A stretch of 64,000 nt of DNA from Centropus unirufus (taxonomy: Eukaryota > Chordata > Aves > Cuculiformes > Centropidae): positions 795,614 through 859,613 of the forward strand of contig VYZI01000035.1 in the NCBI GenBank assembly GCA_013397695.1, written 5' to 3'. Made by a program: the position numbers and the translations under genes. This document shows, one piece after another, positions 1 through 12,360 of the stretch; positions within the stretch are counted from its first letter, which is position 1, and the number at the start of each line of letters is the position of its first letter. The notes beneath the pieces were generated by a model that saw only the letters and a program-made list of their open reading frames with translations, did no database searches and was not told the DNA's origin.

Positions 1-1837
1 TCCCCAAATGTGCCGTGCTGCCTGCCGACCTAGGTGGAAGTCTGCTGGCTGGCTTTAACCCAGCGACCAGCAAGCATCAAATGTTTATTGCCTAGACTGT
101 CATTTAACGGGAGGAGGAATCACGGGATACTGTGCCATGGAGGGCGAATAACCGCACTTAGTTTTCAAAGGGAGCTGCTGGAAGAGGTCTACGTGCTACT
201 AGAAGAGAGCAGGCGTGATCCTATGGTTTTCTGAGGACCTATGTACTCCTCTACTGAACACTCCTGAGTGAGATTGGATGCTGGTGTTGTCAGCACTTGG
301 GATTTAAAGCCTATAGCATTTTGCTCCAATCCTGGAGGGTGATCCCATGAGAAACTGAGGCTTTGAATGTCCAGAATGCACTGAACTAATTGTTGTGCTG
401 CACTGGGTGTTGTAATCCAAGCAATGCTGCGCCTTCACCCTAGCTTTAATCAGGCCCTTGTTAGCACAGCCTACTGTTATCTAATCTGGAGGTGCCATAG
501 GGAGGTGTGAAGAGCAAAGGAAGCCGCCTAAATCCTGCCCCTGTAAACCAGAACTGAATCGTGCATTTGCAAAGGAGGCCATGAAGCCTTTCATTTCTGC
601 CTGTCACTGAAGCTGTGAGTTTTGAGAGGAAAAAGAAGGCAAAATATGACCCGAACTTGATCTTTGTGCAAAAATATCCCAGGAGGTCCATAAAATAATC
701 CCAAATCAGTTGTGCTGCAGCTACCTTTTGTTTTCTACATTTTTCTGTGGCTTTTGGGGCTTTGTCCTTCTCGTGTGAATTCTTGCAGTTGCCCATGCAT
801 TTCCTCTCCTGAATTTCTCCTAGGCAGCTCTGAGTATGTATTTGGAAGAGGAAATTTCTTCCCACTTTTAACCCATCCAATGGGCATCTTCTCCCTTGTG
901 ATGGATTTCCTCATCTTGCTGCTAGATGCTGCTTGTTCTAGATGCCATGTTTTATTTCTAACCTTGAGCTGTGTGTGTCTGCTATATGGCTGTACCTCCT
1001 GGGTGCTACAGGGACCACCTTGCAAACTGATGTCCATAATGTGCATGTGACCTTATAGCAGAGATGAGGAGATGGATGAAAACGATACTGTGATATTCAG
1101 ACTTGATGCTCAACCCAGAAAAGGAACAGGTGGCTTTTTGAATCATGCAGTCACAAGGAAAGATGTCATTTCAGGAGTCACCGCTAGCAGCATCTGACTT
1201 TCTTCTGCCCTCCACCTAGGGCACATAGTAGTCTCTACTGAGGACAGCAGTGAACTGAAATGTTTGTGGTCCTTGTAGGAAGATCTGGGCAGTGATAAAC
1301 CAGCAGATTGAACTAGGCGATCCAGGAGTCATCTTTATTATCTCCAGTGCTTGCAGGAAAGGAGGGTATGTCTGTGGCCTGGAAGGGGGCCTGTGTGAAG
1401 CACAATCAACCTCAGCTCCATTGAACTAAGACCATTTTTGTTTCTAGCTTGCTTTATCACACCACACCAGTTACTTTCATGGGACTTAGAGTAAAGGCTG
1501 CCACACAACACTGGAAGTTCGGACACCTCTTTTAGTACCCTGTCACAGGCTTAAGAGGTGGTCCAGAGAGGAGCGAGGATGACATCCTCTGGAGCACAGG
1601 GCTTCAAAGCAAGCAGATTCCCCCTTCTCACTCCCCCCCACCCCTCAAAGCGCAGTGGCCCAGTGACTTCGGAGTTACAGATTTTGCAGCTGCAATGAAG
1701 AAAAAAAAAGTGCTGCAAGTTGTAAGGAAGCAAGAAGTATTTGTGAGATCAGAGACAAGGGATTTCTGAAACAGTGAAAGGAAAAGAAGTAGCAGCTTTA
1801 AATTCTCATGCATGCACTTCTAGATTATAAAGCTTTT
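1..1837. other. Intronic DNA with no supported feature
   Basis: Single-copy-looking sequence of moderate composition. Several open frames of 60-139 codons occur on both strands, but they overlap each other, lack family motifs and have no splice-site context. I see no repeat or RNA gene here. Confidence 0.6.
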
Positions 1838-3655
1838 TGGTGGGGAAATAATTTTTAAATCCCCACCTTTTCTTCATGTTTGACATGACTCTCAATACTG
1901 TGCAACAGAAGCCAAGTCCATGTAGAGCTTTGTTTCCTTATCCCAACATCTCTACCTTCCCCAAATACGTTTGAAAACATTCTTTTCCCCTCTACTGCAT
2001 TTTCATTTTTTAAACTTTCATATAGAATCAACCATATCATTTTTACTTTTTATATATTTTCCAGTATTAACATAAATTAATTCTTTCAAAGAATTCTTTC
2101 ATAGCCAGTGGTAGAAAGTAAGGCATAACGCTTTTGAGCTCTGTTTGTATTTTTTTTATAAATTTCATCTTATATTTTTGTTGGCTGTCCTGGAAATTGA
2201 GTCTCATCCATGAGGTAAAGGTATGCCATTATTAATGTATACATGTGAGACAAAATGAGTTAAAACACCAGTCACAATTGTGATTCAAATTGGCAAATAA
2301 ATAACTTTAATTTTAAACATCCTTTTAAGTCTTTGTTTGCTTTACATAATTTAGATATTTTCCAAAATAAAAGTTGAGCTTATTGCTTTGTAACAACTAA
2401 AATATATGGATTTGCAGCTAAAAAATTGATTCTACACTGAAATTAAGGTAGTTTTATCAATTTAGAGGACATAGAATACATACACATTGAAGTCACAGCA
2501 TACTTTACTACAGGCATATTAAAATTTTAATCCCATCTATAATAGATAACGTGGAATAAAACAATTTTTATTATTTATGTTTTTCTGGTAATTTGTATCA
2601 AATTGCATGTTCAGGGAGATGAAAGACAAAAATAAATTTAGAACACCTTGATATTAAGTTGTTTGTTATTAACAGAATATGATAGATAATTCAAGAACAA
2701 CTATGTCAAAACTAATCATTTTTTAAAGCCACTTGATTTGTTGAATGATAGGAAAACCACCTTTAGGAGTGAGATTGGACGGATATTTTGAGTTGTCTTG
2801 TCCTTTGGTTTTGAACTAGTGGTTGAAAACATCTTGTACATAGCTTTTTTTCCCTAGAGTAGAGAAACTTAGTTTGCTTTTTTTTTTTTTTTTTAAATCT
2901 CAAGTGGTGTCTTAGTACTGAGCAAAGTAATTACTGAACTGGACTAAGCTGAAGGAACCGAGAGGAAGGAGTACTTTCTGCACCTGCAGAGCAAGTGGCA
3001 GCTGTCAAGAGCTGGTTTAGCACTTCAGCAGATTCTTGTTCCAGGTGCTCAGCGAGCGACTTCCCCAAAGCCTGTTGTTTTATTTTCCTAAAACTTCACT
3101 AATAGGGTGCACTGCCTGAATACTATTTATGCTTAATTTAAATTATAGAAATAGATTGCTTAAGCCTCACGTAAAAGATGTCAGGATTTTGAATGTAATG
3201 TAAACCGGTTTATTCTTAAAGAAAAACACTATTTAAATTGGATTAAAATAGCAATACTATCAGAACAAACTGAATTATAAAGGTACAAAAATCCACAGTA
3301 ACCCACACATTGCCTTTAGAAAAGAGAATGAAATAACATTTTTCTTGAAATGATTGTTAAAATATAGTCTTTTACTTAAGTCAATAGAAAAAATGTGTGA
3401 GTTACTGAAGAATTTTTAATCTTTACTCAGTTGATTAAGACATTAAAATATTAAGACATTAACATTTTACATCAGTTTTTTAAGTACCCAGAGGCCTCTT
3501 GGCCATGACATATAGATTTAAAAAATGTTAAATGTTTCTAGTTTTAGTGGAAAGAATTCAGATGATAGTTCAAAGAACATTCCCCTCTCTACCTGTGTGG
3601 AAAGTGAACCCTAAATTCAAATTTTCTTTTATTTTATTTTTTTTCTGGTAAGAAG
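1838..3655. other. AT-rich intronic stretch with a T17 tract
   Basis: Markedly AT-rich with frequent stops in every frame; almost no open frame above 60 codons. It includes a 17-base T run at 2878-2894. I see no terminal repeats or other mobile-element signature. Such AT-rich intronic segments in vertebrates are sometimes conserved non-coding DNA, but conservation cannot be judged here. Confidence 0.5.
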
Positions 3656-6600
3656 TCACGAACTCATCTGTCATGAGACAAATCCAGCAGAGCTCACCTT
3701 GCTGCCCACGAGGCTATCCCGAGAGGTAGGAAGGAGAAGGTCCATCCAGCCTGCTCCCTGTATGTAGTCACAAACAGGAGAGGATATTTAGAGCAGAGTG
3801 CAGAAGCTTAGATGAGCATCCACATGGTAAACATTTCCAGTTTGCAGTAGCCACCAGCATAGCGAGACCAGATGTGGGCACTACTGAACCCGTCCTCTAT
3901 GAACCTAACTGCTCGCTTTTTGAACTCACTTCATCTTTTGGCAGTAAGTGCCCATTCAGGTCTGCACACAATTTAGTTTGTGAGCAGGATAGCTTAAATG
4001 GTATAAAATAAAATAGATTTCCGCATTTTGTAAGGCCATCAAGAGATTTTGGGATGCCACTGAAGAACTTGCATTAACTTTGATGGAGACCATGGCATGC
4101 AATCTAAGAATGGCATTTGACTGGGAGGACAGCTGCACATCAACTCCAGCAAGCTTTGGTCACCTTGAAATTATTTTATAGGTGATGCCTTTCTTTGGCA
4201 GGCAATTTGCTGGCATTATTGCTGCCTCCAGAAGCGCTGATGGGTGCCTTGAGCACGTAATATGCTTTCAAAAGGACTGAGGGGAAAATTTCCCACTACT
4301 CCATTTATGAAGGACTTAGAGCAAAAGAACTTTTATTCCCTTGTGCTGTGAAACATGGAGACTACGAAGCAACTCAAAGCACAAAATTTGGGACTGCAGT
4401 CTAAAATTTGCTCAAATCTGAGCCTTCACCAGAGTTTTTGGTTCAGTTTTCCACTCGATGTGTGGGTCTCTTGCTCCAAATAGTGTCAACATCAAACCCA
4501 GTAAAGGCAGCAAGGATTAGGAATGAGGAATCACTCAGCATTTGCAGCACGGTTCATTACTCGGATTACATACAAGGATTTCCTGAGGTCCAGTGAAAAG
4601 GCCAGAAGTAGTGACTACGGCAAGGCTCCCCACAGCTGAGTGAGGGAATACATCCTCCTCAGTTTGCTGGAGCAGTTTTGTCCGTGTGATCTGAACTGCT
4701 GGACAAGAGAAAACCAAACCAGATGTAGATTCAAAATTTATATTTGATAACATTTTCTAGAGCACCTGAGGAGCAAACTTAAGTCTTGGCTGTCTAGCGA
4801 TCTGACAGGTGACCTGTCTGGGGAGATCATGTTGCCAATGCAGTGGAGCTGGAGCACCAGCAGCAAAGGGGAGAGTGAGGTATGCTCAGGTTTATCTCAG
4901 TCATAGTGGTCATTCAGAGGGTCTTGGAAGCCTTCCTAGAACTTCAACTGTGACCTCAGCGGCTCCAATCTCCCAACAAGCTGAAATTACCCAACTGTTC
5001 TGAAACTCCTGCAAGGGATAAGGAGGCAATTAGAAAGGCAGTTGGGCAACGTAGTGACAGAAAGATCATTACAGTGGGATCCTGAGCTGAAGAAGTGGGT
5101 TTTGAATGTCTGACTTATATATTGGTTTTACATATGGATATGACCAATATATGACTGCATATATTGGTTTTACATGAGGACTACCAGGACTAAATTTGAA
5201 CAAACAGAAAAAAAATTACTAGCTAATATAAGGATAGAAGGTGGTACCAGTTATCCCTGTAAAAAAAAAATAAATCCTGCTATATACTGGAAAAGACTCA
5301 CTGCTTTGCTCAAAGGAAGGTCGTTCTCAGAAAAAAGGAGTACATTTTATTATAGAATCACTGATATTTCTTCTGAAAGGTAGTATTGTTTTTTTTGGTT
5401 TTTTTTCAGAACTGTCCAATAATTTGTCTTTGCTGTTATATACCAGTGGACATTGGGACATTGGGAATAGCTATGGAATGGGGAATGGTATTGGCCAGCT
5501 TAAATCTAAAGGCCAATTTTTTTTTTAGCAGCTAAGGAAAATAAGTTTTACAGCCCAGGAACAACTCAACAGTTCCTTCCCTGAAGCATAAAACATTCAC
5601 AGAAATCAGTGGGGGTCCTGGCTGAGAAGGAAGCAGAATTTCACGTTGAGCTTGTAGCTCCATACGATGCTCTGGCATGTAACATGCTCCAGAGCTGTGC
5701 TTGGGCAGGCCAGGGCGTGGAGGGGGGGTTCATGGTTCACTTACATACCCTGAAATATGGAGGGTGGGGTGGGATGGTCTGCACAAATGGTGTTGCACTT
5801 GGTCTGGACGTGTATTCCCAAACCACTGCCCTATACCTATGTCCACTGTCCCTGTTGGAGAGCACTGGTTGGTGCAAGAACCACCTATAGGGTAGCCTAG
5901 AGATTCAGAAATAATTTGCCATCCACATCTGCCCAAGGAAGGACACCCAGATTTCAGGTACAGCCACAGGAGCTTTCACACAGACCCCAAGGAGCCTAAA
6001 GAGCAGCTCTGCCCTTAGCCTGCAGGTTGAGGGGATGGAGTTCAACCCACGTGCTCCTCTTGGCATCTAGGGTGCTTACTGGGGAATCAAGAGCTACGTC
6101 CACATTTCATGGGAGACAACCATTGCAAGGCAGTCACCATCAGTTTGGGAAGGAGGAAGACAGCTAAAGAAAAGATGGGCAGACAGAGAGCCCTGAAGGA
6201 GCCCACTGGAGCTTACGGAGAGGAATTGCCCCAGCTTTTAGCCAGGTGGAGGGAGTTCCACAGCAGCAAAGGGCGCCATGCGAACGCCCCCACGGCGCAC
6301 GCTGTAGGATACAAGGGTATGGCTGAGTTCCAAAAGGAGTTTGCTTTGTGGCTGTCGATACCGTCCCTTGATTCATGGCTGGTTTTGTTTCTCTCTCGAC
6401 TTGTTGTTTGAAACACATGTGCAAACTGGCCGGAGTTTTGCTTTTCTTACTGTTCAAGGATGATCAGAACACAAAGTGCTGTCTCATGAGTTTTGTCGAC
6501 CCGATTCCCTTCCAGAAATTTGCTCACATCTGATTTTGTTTCCTCTGCCCACTCTCTGTAGACAACTGAGATTCCAGTGTCGTTTGCCTCCTACGCACGT

Positions 6601-9600
6601 TCATTAACCCATTTCCCTCCACCTCCGATCCTACAATGCCCATTTTATCCAATTAATGGTAGGAAATAAGTGGGGGTTTTATGACAAGGGTGTGAAGTTC
6701 CGTCTGCCACTTTGCATCTTTTGAAAGAACAATGCTTTCTTAATAATTGTGTTCAGATGACCATTAAGCTGGTTCTGCCACAGTTTTAAGGAATATAATA
6801 AACAGGAATGAACCTCTGCTATCTGCAGCTGCTGCCATTGTCAATGAACCATGCGTTGCTTCAAAGACATTTATTTTAGCTTTAAAACTTTTCCAAACAA
6901 TGTGCAAAAGAGTGAAAAAAACCAAAAAAGCTGATGCTTTTTTGTCAGCTCTTGCCTTTCCCAGATGTTTTTGGCATGAGAAATTGTATAGTATAATTAA
7001 AAAGAAGCCTCGTTTTCAGAAGTATTTGGGAAGCAGGACCCCAGGGGTCTGGAATTGTTCAGAAAATGGTCAGCACGGTGGTGCAAAGTCTCTCCCTGGA
7101 TGTATGACCATGCAAATCCCGGATCTGTTCGTGCTAGAGTATCGTCACAGAGCACAGATTTTTCATCCTGTTCAGACAAAGAGAAAATCCAGCCTTAACT
7201 ATCTCCTTGTTTGGGGGAAATCTCTTAAGCTTTTTTAAAAATGTCTGTGTATTCCAGTAATGCTTTGCACCGAGGACTCTTCAAGTAGGGGTTTCAGAAC
7301 ATTTTATAATGATTTCCAGGACTAGGAACAGACCTCTGAGAGGCTGTGGAAAAGACCCTAAAAGTCATGTTACACACTCCTTGCTCCGAGTGCTAACATT
7401 TACCTGTCAGAGCATTGCAGATGGACAAATATTTATTCTCATCTCATCAGAATTGAGTTCTTACTCCGTGTGTTTTGACCTTTGAATTTTTTATTTGATA
7501 TTCAGACAGAGCCGGTGCTGCATGGAATACATTTAGTGAACATCTCCAGGTTAAATCATTCTTCTCTAAATATTTTGTTTCAGATGCGGGTACCTGCAGG
7601 AGTTCTGAAAACTTCTGAACACTTGAAACATTTAGTTTAGTATTATTATTGTGTACATACATCTTTTGCAGCATTGTGATTAAGGTTGTGTCAGCGAGTA
7701 ACATTTAAAAGCCAAGTTTAGGAACTTATAACTTGCTGAAAAAATTCACTTGGCGCTAAAAGTTGACTTTTCAAGCAGTTCTATGGGAATTAGCCAATAT
7801 CTTTGAATTTTTTGGCTTCTCTTGGCTTGGAGTCACAATGTGACTGAAACATGCGTTTCTTATTTTCTCTGTTTAAAGCTGATCTGTTGTCTTCCCACCC
7901 ATAATATAAGGTAACCCCAATTGTTAGTGTTTGACCTAAAAATAGTTATATGTTTCTTATTCAGGGGCAGAAAATTGGTCAATTGCAGGGAGATTAACTG
8001 AAGAATTGAACCCACATTGTGCACCGTTGCTTAGTTTTATTTGTTGTGAAGATGTCTGATACATCTCTTCGCTGTGACAATTTGTAGTATCATGCCCACG
8101 GGGCTGATCATGAGCACTGTGAGGTTTTTTGAGGTTTTATTAATTCCCTGAAATGATGGTATGCATGTATAATGTTATTTGTCTTTCACATGCATGACAG
8201 ATAAAAATCAAAACGGTTTCACCTCCAAATGAAAGTGTTAGGCGATAACTTGACTGCTCTTTGGTTGATTTGCACAGTTGGTGTTTTCCCCCACTTTTAT
8301 ATCTAAAGGGATGAAAACCCTCTTTCCTCTGAGTTTTTTCAAGGATTAAATTAAAGCTTGCAACAGCCCTTGGAGGCAGATTTTCCAATCACCTATTTTT
8401 ATGAAACATATGCTGATATTATGCTGTGAGTAGGTAGCTGTTTTTGCTGCAGCAATACTTACATTATTGTAGGGCTGTACATCCAGTTATCTTAAATTAC
8501 AACTGTGGCATTGCCATTTGGAAACGTCACACCTTGTTTTTTCGCTTATCTCTAACATGAAAGGAGGTTCCAATTAGGAAAATATGAAGTTACTCATTTT
8601 CCCTTGATGGAGCTGTTTGAAATATCTTTGGATTTTGATGAGAAAATGTTCAGAAGAGTATTCGTTCCTTTTGTGGTTATCATGAAATTTCAGGTTTACT
8701 CCAAAAATCCCTCCAGCAGCCTCTGCCAGCATCTGTTGGGTTTTTTGGCTATGGCTCCTAGACTCACCCCTAGCCCTGCTATCCTGGTAAACCTGAGGTT
8801 GAGTGTCCTGCTCTTCGGGAAACTATCAGCATCTGTGTGCTCAGGAAATTGAGGACACATCCTCTGGTGGCTGTGCTTCCATAGGATCTTGTGAAAGCGG
8901 CCTCTGGGTTGTGTCAGTTCCGTGGCTGGTGATGATTATTTGGAGGACTCCTACTCAGCATGGATCAAACTTTCCTTGACCCAAAGTGAAAGCCTGGCTT
9001 TGGGGAGAAATCTCTTGGAGGGAGAGCTTGTCTATTGGGAACAGGACTTATGTGAGAACTGGCAGTGATGGGAAAGAGGTGCAGAGAATGTGTCTGGAGG
9101 GGGTGAGGAAGGCTGCTCCTCTGGAAGAGGATGGTGCCAGGGAAGCCACTGCAGAAGAAAGTGCTCACAGAGGTCTAAAGAAAGGGCTCCAGAGGTTTTA
9201 CAAGCTCGATACAATGGGTGAGGCTTTACCAGTTCTTAAGCCCCAGAGAGAACTCATGCTGGTACTTTTATATTTTACTTAAATAAAAATACATCTTAGA
9301 GGTTAAGAGCCTTTAAGCTCTAGCACTATCTATGTTATCAGACCCTGACATACTAGAAATTATACCTGTCCTACCTTGCCCAGCTCCATTTGCTGATGCT
9401 GTTGGAAGATGCACCCCCGCCCAGTCCTCTCTTTCCACACCAAATAACACCAGTTTCTTTGATTTCTATCTTTTTGTCTACCTTGTTGCTCTTTCTTTGT
9501 AGCTGCATGTGTGTTCACTTGTCCTCTCCCTCCCACAGCCCCCTCCACATGTGGGGCGAGGTATGGAGAGATGTTATGTTTCAAAAGTAATCTGTGACCC

Positions 9601-11100
9601 TCTTTTGGTTGTTCTACTGGAGGTTTCACACATCACATCTTGCCGTTGAAGGAAGAGGCCAACCTAAAAAGGCTTACCTTGTTCACATTGTTAGCATAAC
9701 ACGGCTTGGCATCACTCACTGTTGCACAAAGCTTCAGGTTACCTTAATCATTGCTACCATTTCTCAAGCCCCAAAATTACTCGCAATTTGACGTGAACAC
9801 ATTGCCAAGGGAGGCTGGAGATATGTGGGGAGCTGCAAGGCAGCACATGGAAATAAGGGAATATCAAACACATGGAGGTTGCCACCATGGCCTCTTCATT
9901 CTCTGACACCACGGAGGAAGAAGAGCTGCCTCTCAGAGAGCCTGAAAAGGCAAAACCATTGAGTGACCTGGTTGGCTTGTGCCCATCCGTTCAGCCTGGC
10001 CGCTGCAGTTCTCAGCCTGGCTCAAGGGAAGAGTGGTCCAGATGTTGTCACAGGGTGCTGAGAGAGACCTGCTGAGGTAGCTGATGAAAACACAACGTCC
10101 TCATGTGCTGCTTCGGTGAAACATTTACCCATGGCTGTTTCCTGGGGCTTAAAGAGAAGGAGGGCTACCTACTATAATTAGTATAATTATAATCTAATGA
10201 TGGTTTGGACTGTGTTGTGGTAATGTAGTGAAAATATGGCCCCTGCTATGTCATCTGCACCCAGACAAAAGACACAATGCAGCCTCTGGTCAAAGCCTAT
10301 GTTTTCAGTTCAGCAAATGGCAGCTAAAATACTGTAAGGTCTTCAGAAAGACAGAGTTGTATGAAAGATCACCTCCTATTTTTTTCATAAGATGTTAAAC
10401 TGGGATGAAAAATGCAATTTTTTTTTCAGAGGTACTATACAAACAGTAAACATTGTTTGTGATTTCTTTATATCATTTCTTTTTGAGAAAAAGAATATTA
10501 TTTTTATGTTGAGTAGTTCATAAAAAGGGAGAAGAAGCAGAAATTGGTAGATCTGAAGACTTGGGAGTCATTTGCTTCTGGTCATGTGAAGTCTTCCTCC
10601 TTATTTACATATTACTTAATGAAAATAAGCCTCATATGTAATTCATTAAGATGCTAGAAAAATGTTACTGAGGCTCACAAGTTCGATTTATACTTTTTTT
10701 CAAGTAGCATTTCTAAAAGCACAGCTTAGAGGTCATTGTATTCCTCCACTCTGGAAACGCAGGTCAAGTGCCAAAAAGAGTAGAGATTTCATGAATGCTG
10801 CAACAGTATCAGAGTCACTGGACAGACCTTCCCCACTGCCCAAGCTTAGATTAATCCCTCTGTGATGGCTTAGGACTGAAAAACAGCTGTAAATGTCAAA
10901 AAGGTTGGCTCAGAATGGTAATGCAACCAAATGGTTGCCACACCATGTAGTGAAATCATACACATGCTAAATGGAAGATCTATAAATAGTTTTTTAAAGC
11001 CTGAAGAATTATTAAAGGAGAGCTTAGTACCTGGTTATGTGGTCCTTCAAGAGCTCCAGCTGCTAAATAGCTTGTTTTGGACCACAGCACAGAAGCAGTA
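3656..11100. other. Intronic DNA, no gene seen
   Basis: Ordinary mixed-composition intron. The only internal structure I can support is the duplicated AT-rich motif at 5117-5175. Open frames such as those at 5609-5890, 6109-6411 and 6900-7238 are under 115 codons and show no recognisable domain. Confidence 0.55.
5117..5175. repeat. 17-bp direct repeat with an inverted partial copy between
   Basis: The same 17 bases, beginning ATATATTGGT, occur at 5117-5133 and 5159-5175. The reverse complement of the first ten bases (ACCAATATAT) lies between them at 5143-5152. The period is 42 bp. It is probably a local duplication and no mobile family was recognised. Confidence 0.7.
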
Positions 11101-12360
11101 GTGCATTTTACAGATGTGCTTTCTCTCTCGTGAACATGTTCCTAGACCTCACGGCAGACCATTGCCGGGATACTGCCAGGACGGTGTGTGCTGTAGGTTT
11201 CCACATGAGGCAGCTGCTCCTGCAGGAAGGCAGTTTGTTCCCTCAGTGTAACTGCCTCCCACTTTTGTCTCTGGAGGTCTGTGGTCCTCGGTGTGCTGGC
11301 AAGGTACCCACTGCCACAGAGATGCCCATCACCCAGTCCTGTAATAGGCTGACTGCTTCACCTCACCTTAATATTAGCAGCCCAGAGCATGGGAGAATGG
11401 CATGGGAAGAGCAGTTGTGCCGGCCCGCTGCATCTACCATGGAGCACAGTCAGACATTGTTGAGCGCTGAAAGCTGCCTCCAAGGAACCCAGCTGCACCT
11501 CCTTGTTAGGAGTGGAGAATCATCTGCCATTCAACGTGATGCTAACCACAGCACTCTCTTCTGCCACCAGCCAGAGAATTTGGTTTGTCCTAGCCCCATG
11601 GACTGCACGGCCAATTGGGCTCCCCTTTCAGTGAGATTTAACCTTCTCCAGCCTAGATTTGCAATGAGGTTGAGCTTCCTAAAGGCATAGAGAGCAAGTA
11701 GGATTAAGAGGTCTTTAGCCAAATCCTGTTGACACTGAGGGGATCTAGATGCCAACTGACATGGAATTTTTTCAAAGACCAAGTCCTTTGAAGCCAATGG
11801 GACATGAATATCAGACCAAAAGAGTGAAGCACCTCTTTGGGTGCAGTCACCTCTCTGCATTTCAGGTTCCCACATGTTTTTGAAGCCTGACTCTGGCCCT
11901 GGCTCCCCTTGCACACGTGCTGTCTTCCTCACGGAGCACTGCAAGCAAGGATGCTCCCCATCACAGTAAGCCCTTACCGCTCCCACGCTGGAAAACTCAT
12001 CTGGGAGCGAGAGCAAAATTCTGCTGCTGGGGAAATGGCTCTCCATTGTGCACCTCCACCAGACATTTGGCTGGTTCCTTTTAAAGGAAAAGCTCAGGAG
12101 CACCTTTCAGCTTGTGGGTTCCTCAGCTAGAAAGGTCCAGCTATGAGGAAGTAAAGCGGTGCTCTCTCCTATGGCCTGGCCTTGTCTTCTGCGAGCACCA
12201 CGTGAAGTCCCTGGAAAGAGGCTGCCAGCCCTGCCGAGCTGAGCCTTCAGGCAGGGCTCAGCATCCCGCTCTACAGCAAGAAGCTGGAGAGCACATGAAG
12301 CCAAATTACTCAGATTTTCCCATCTGTGCACATGTGCTTAGCTGGTGTTAAATTATCAGT
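11101..12360. other. GC-richer intronic stretch with overlapping chance open frames
   Basis: Two long frames lie here, 11130-11690 on + (186 codons) and 11531-12103 on - (190 codons). They overlap and neither shows conserved motifs, transmembrane patterns or splice context. Locally higher GC lowers stop-codon frequency and is the simplest explanation. Confidence 0.5.

Noticed and set aside
10680..10692. GTTCGATT strings as tRNA T-loops (also near 25.72 kb)
   Set aside because: No matching A-box, acceptor stem or cloverleaf could be found around them.
11130..12103. 186-codon (+) and 190-codon (-) open frames as genes
   Set aside because: They overlap antiparallel, show no motifs and sit in a locally GC-rich patch where long chance frames are expected.
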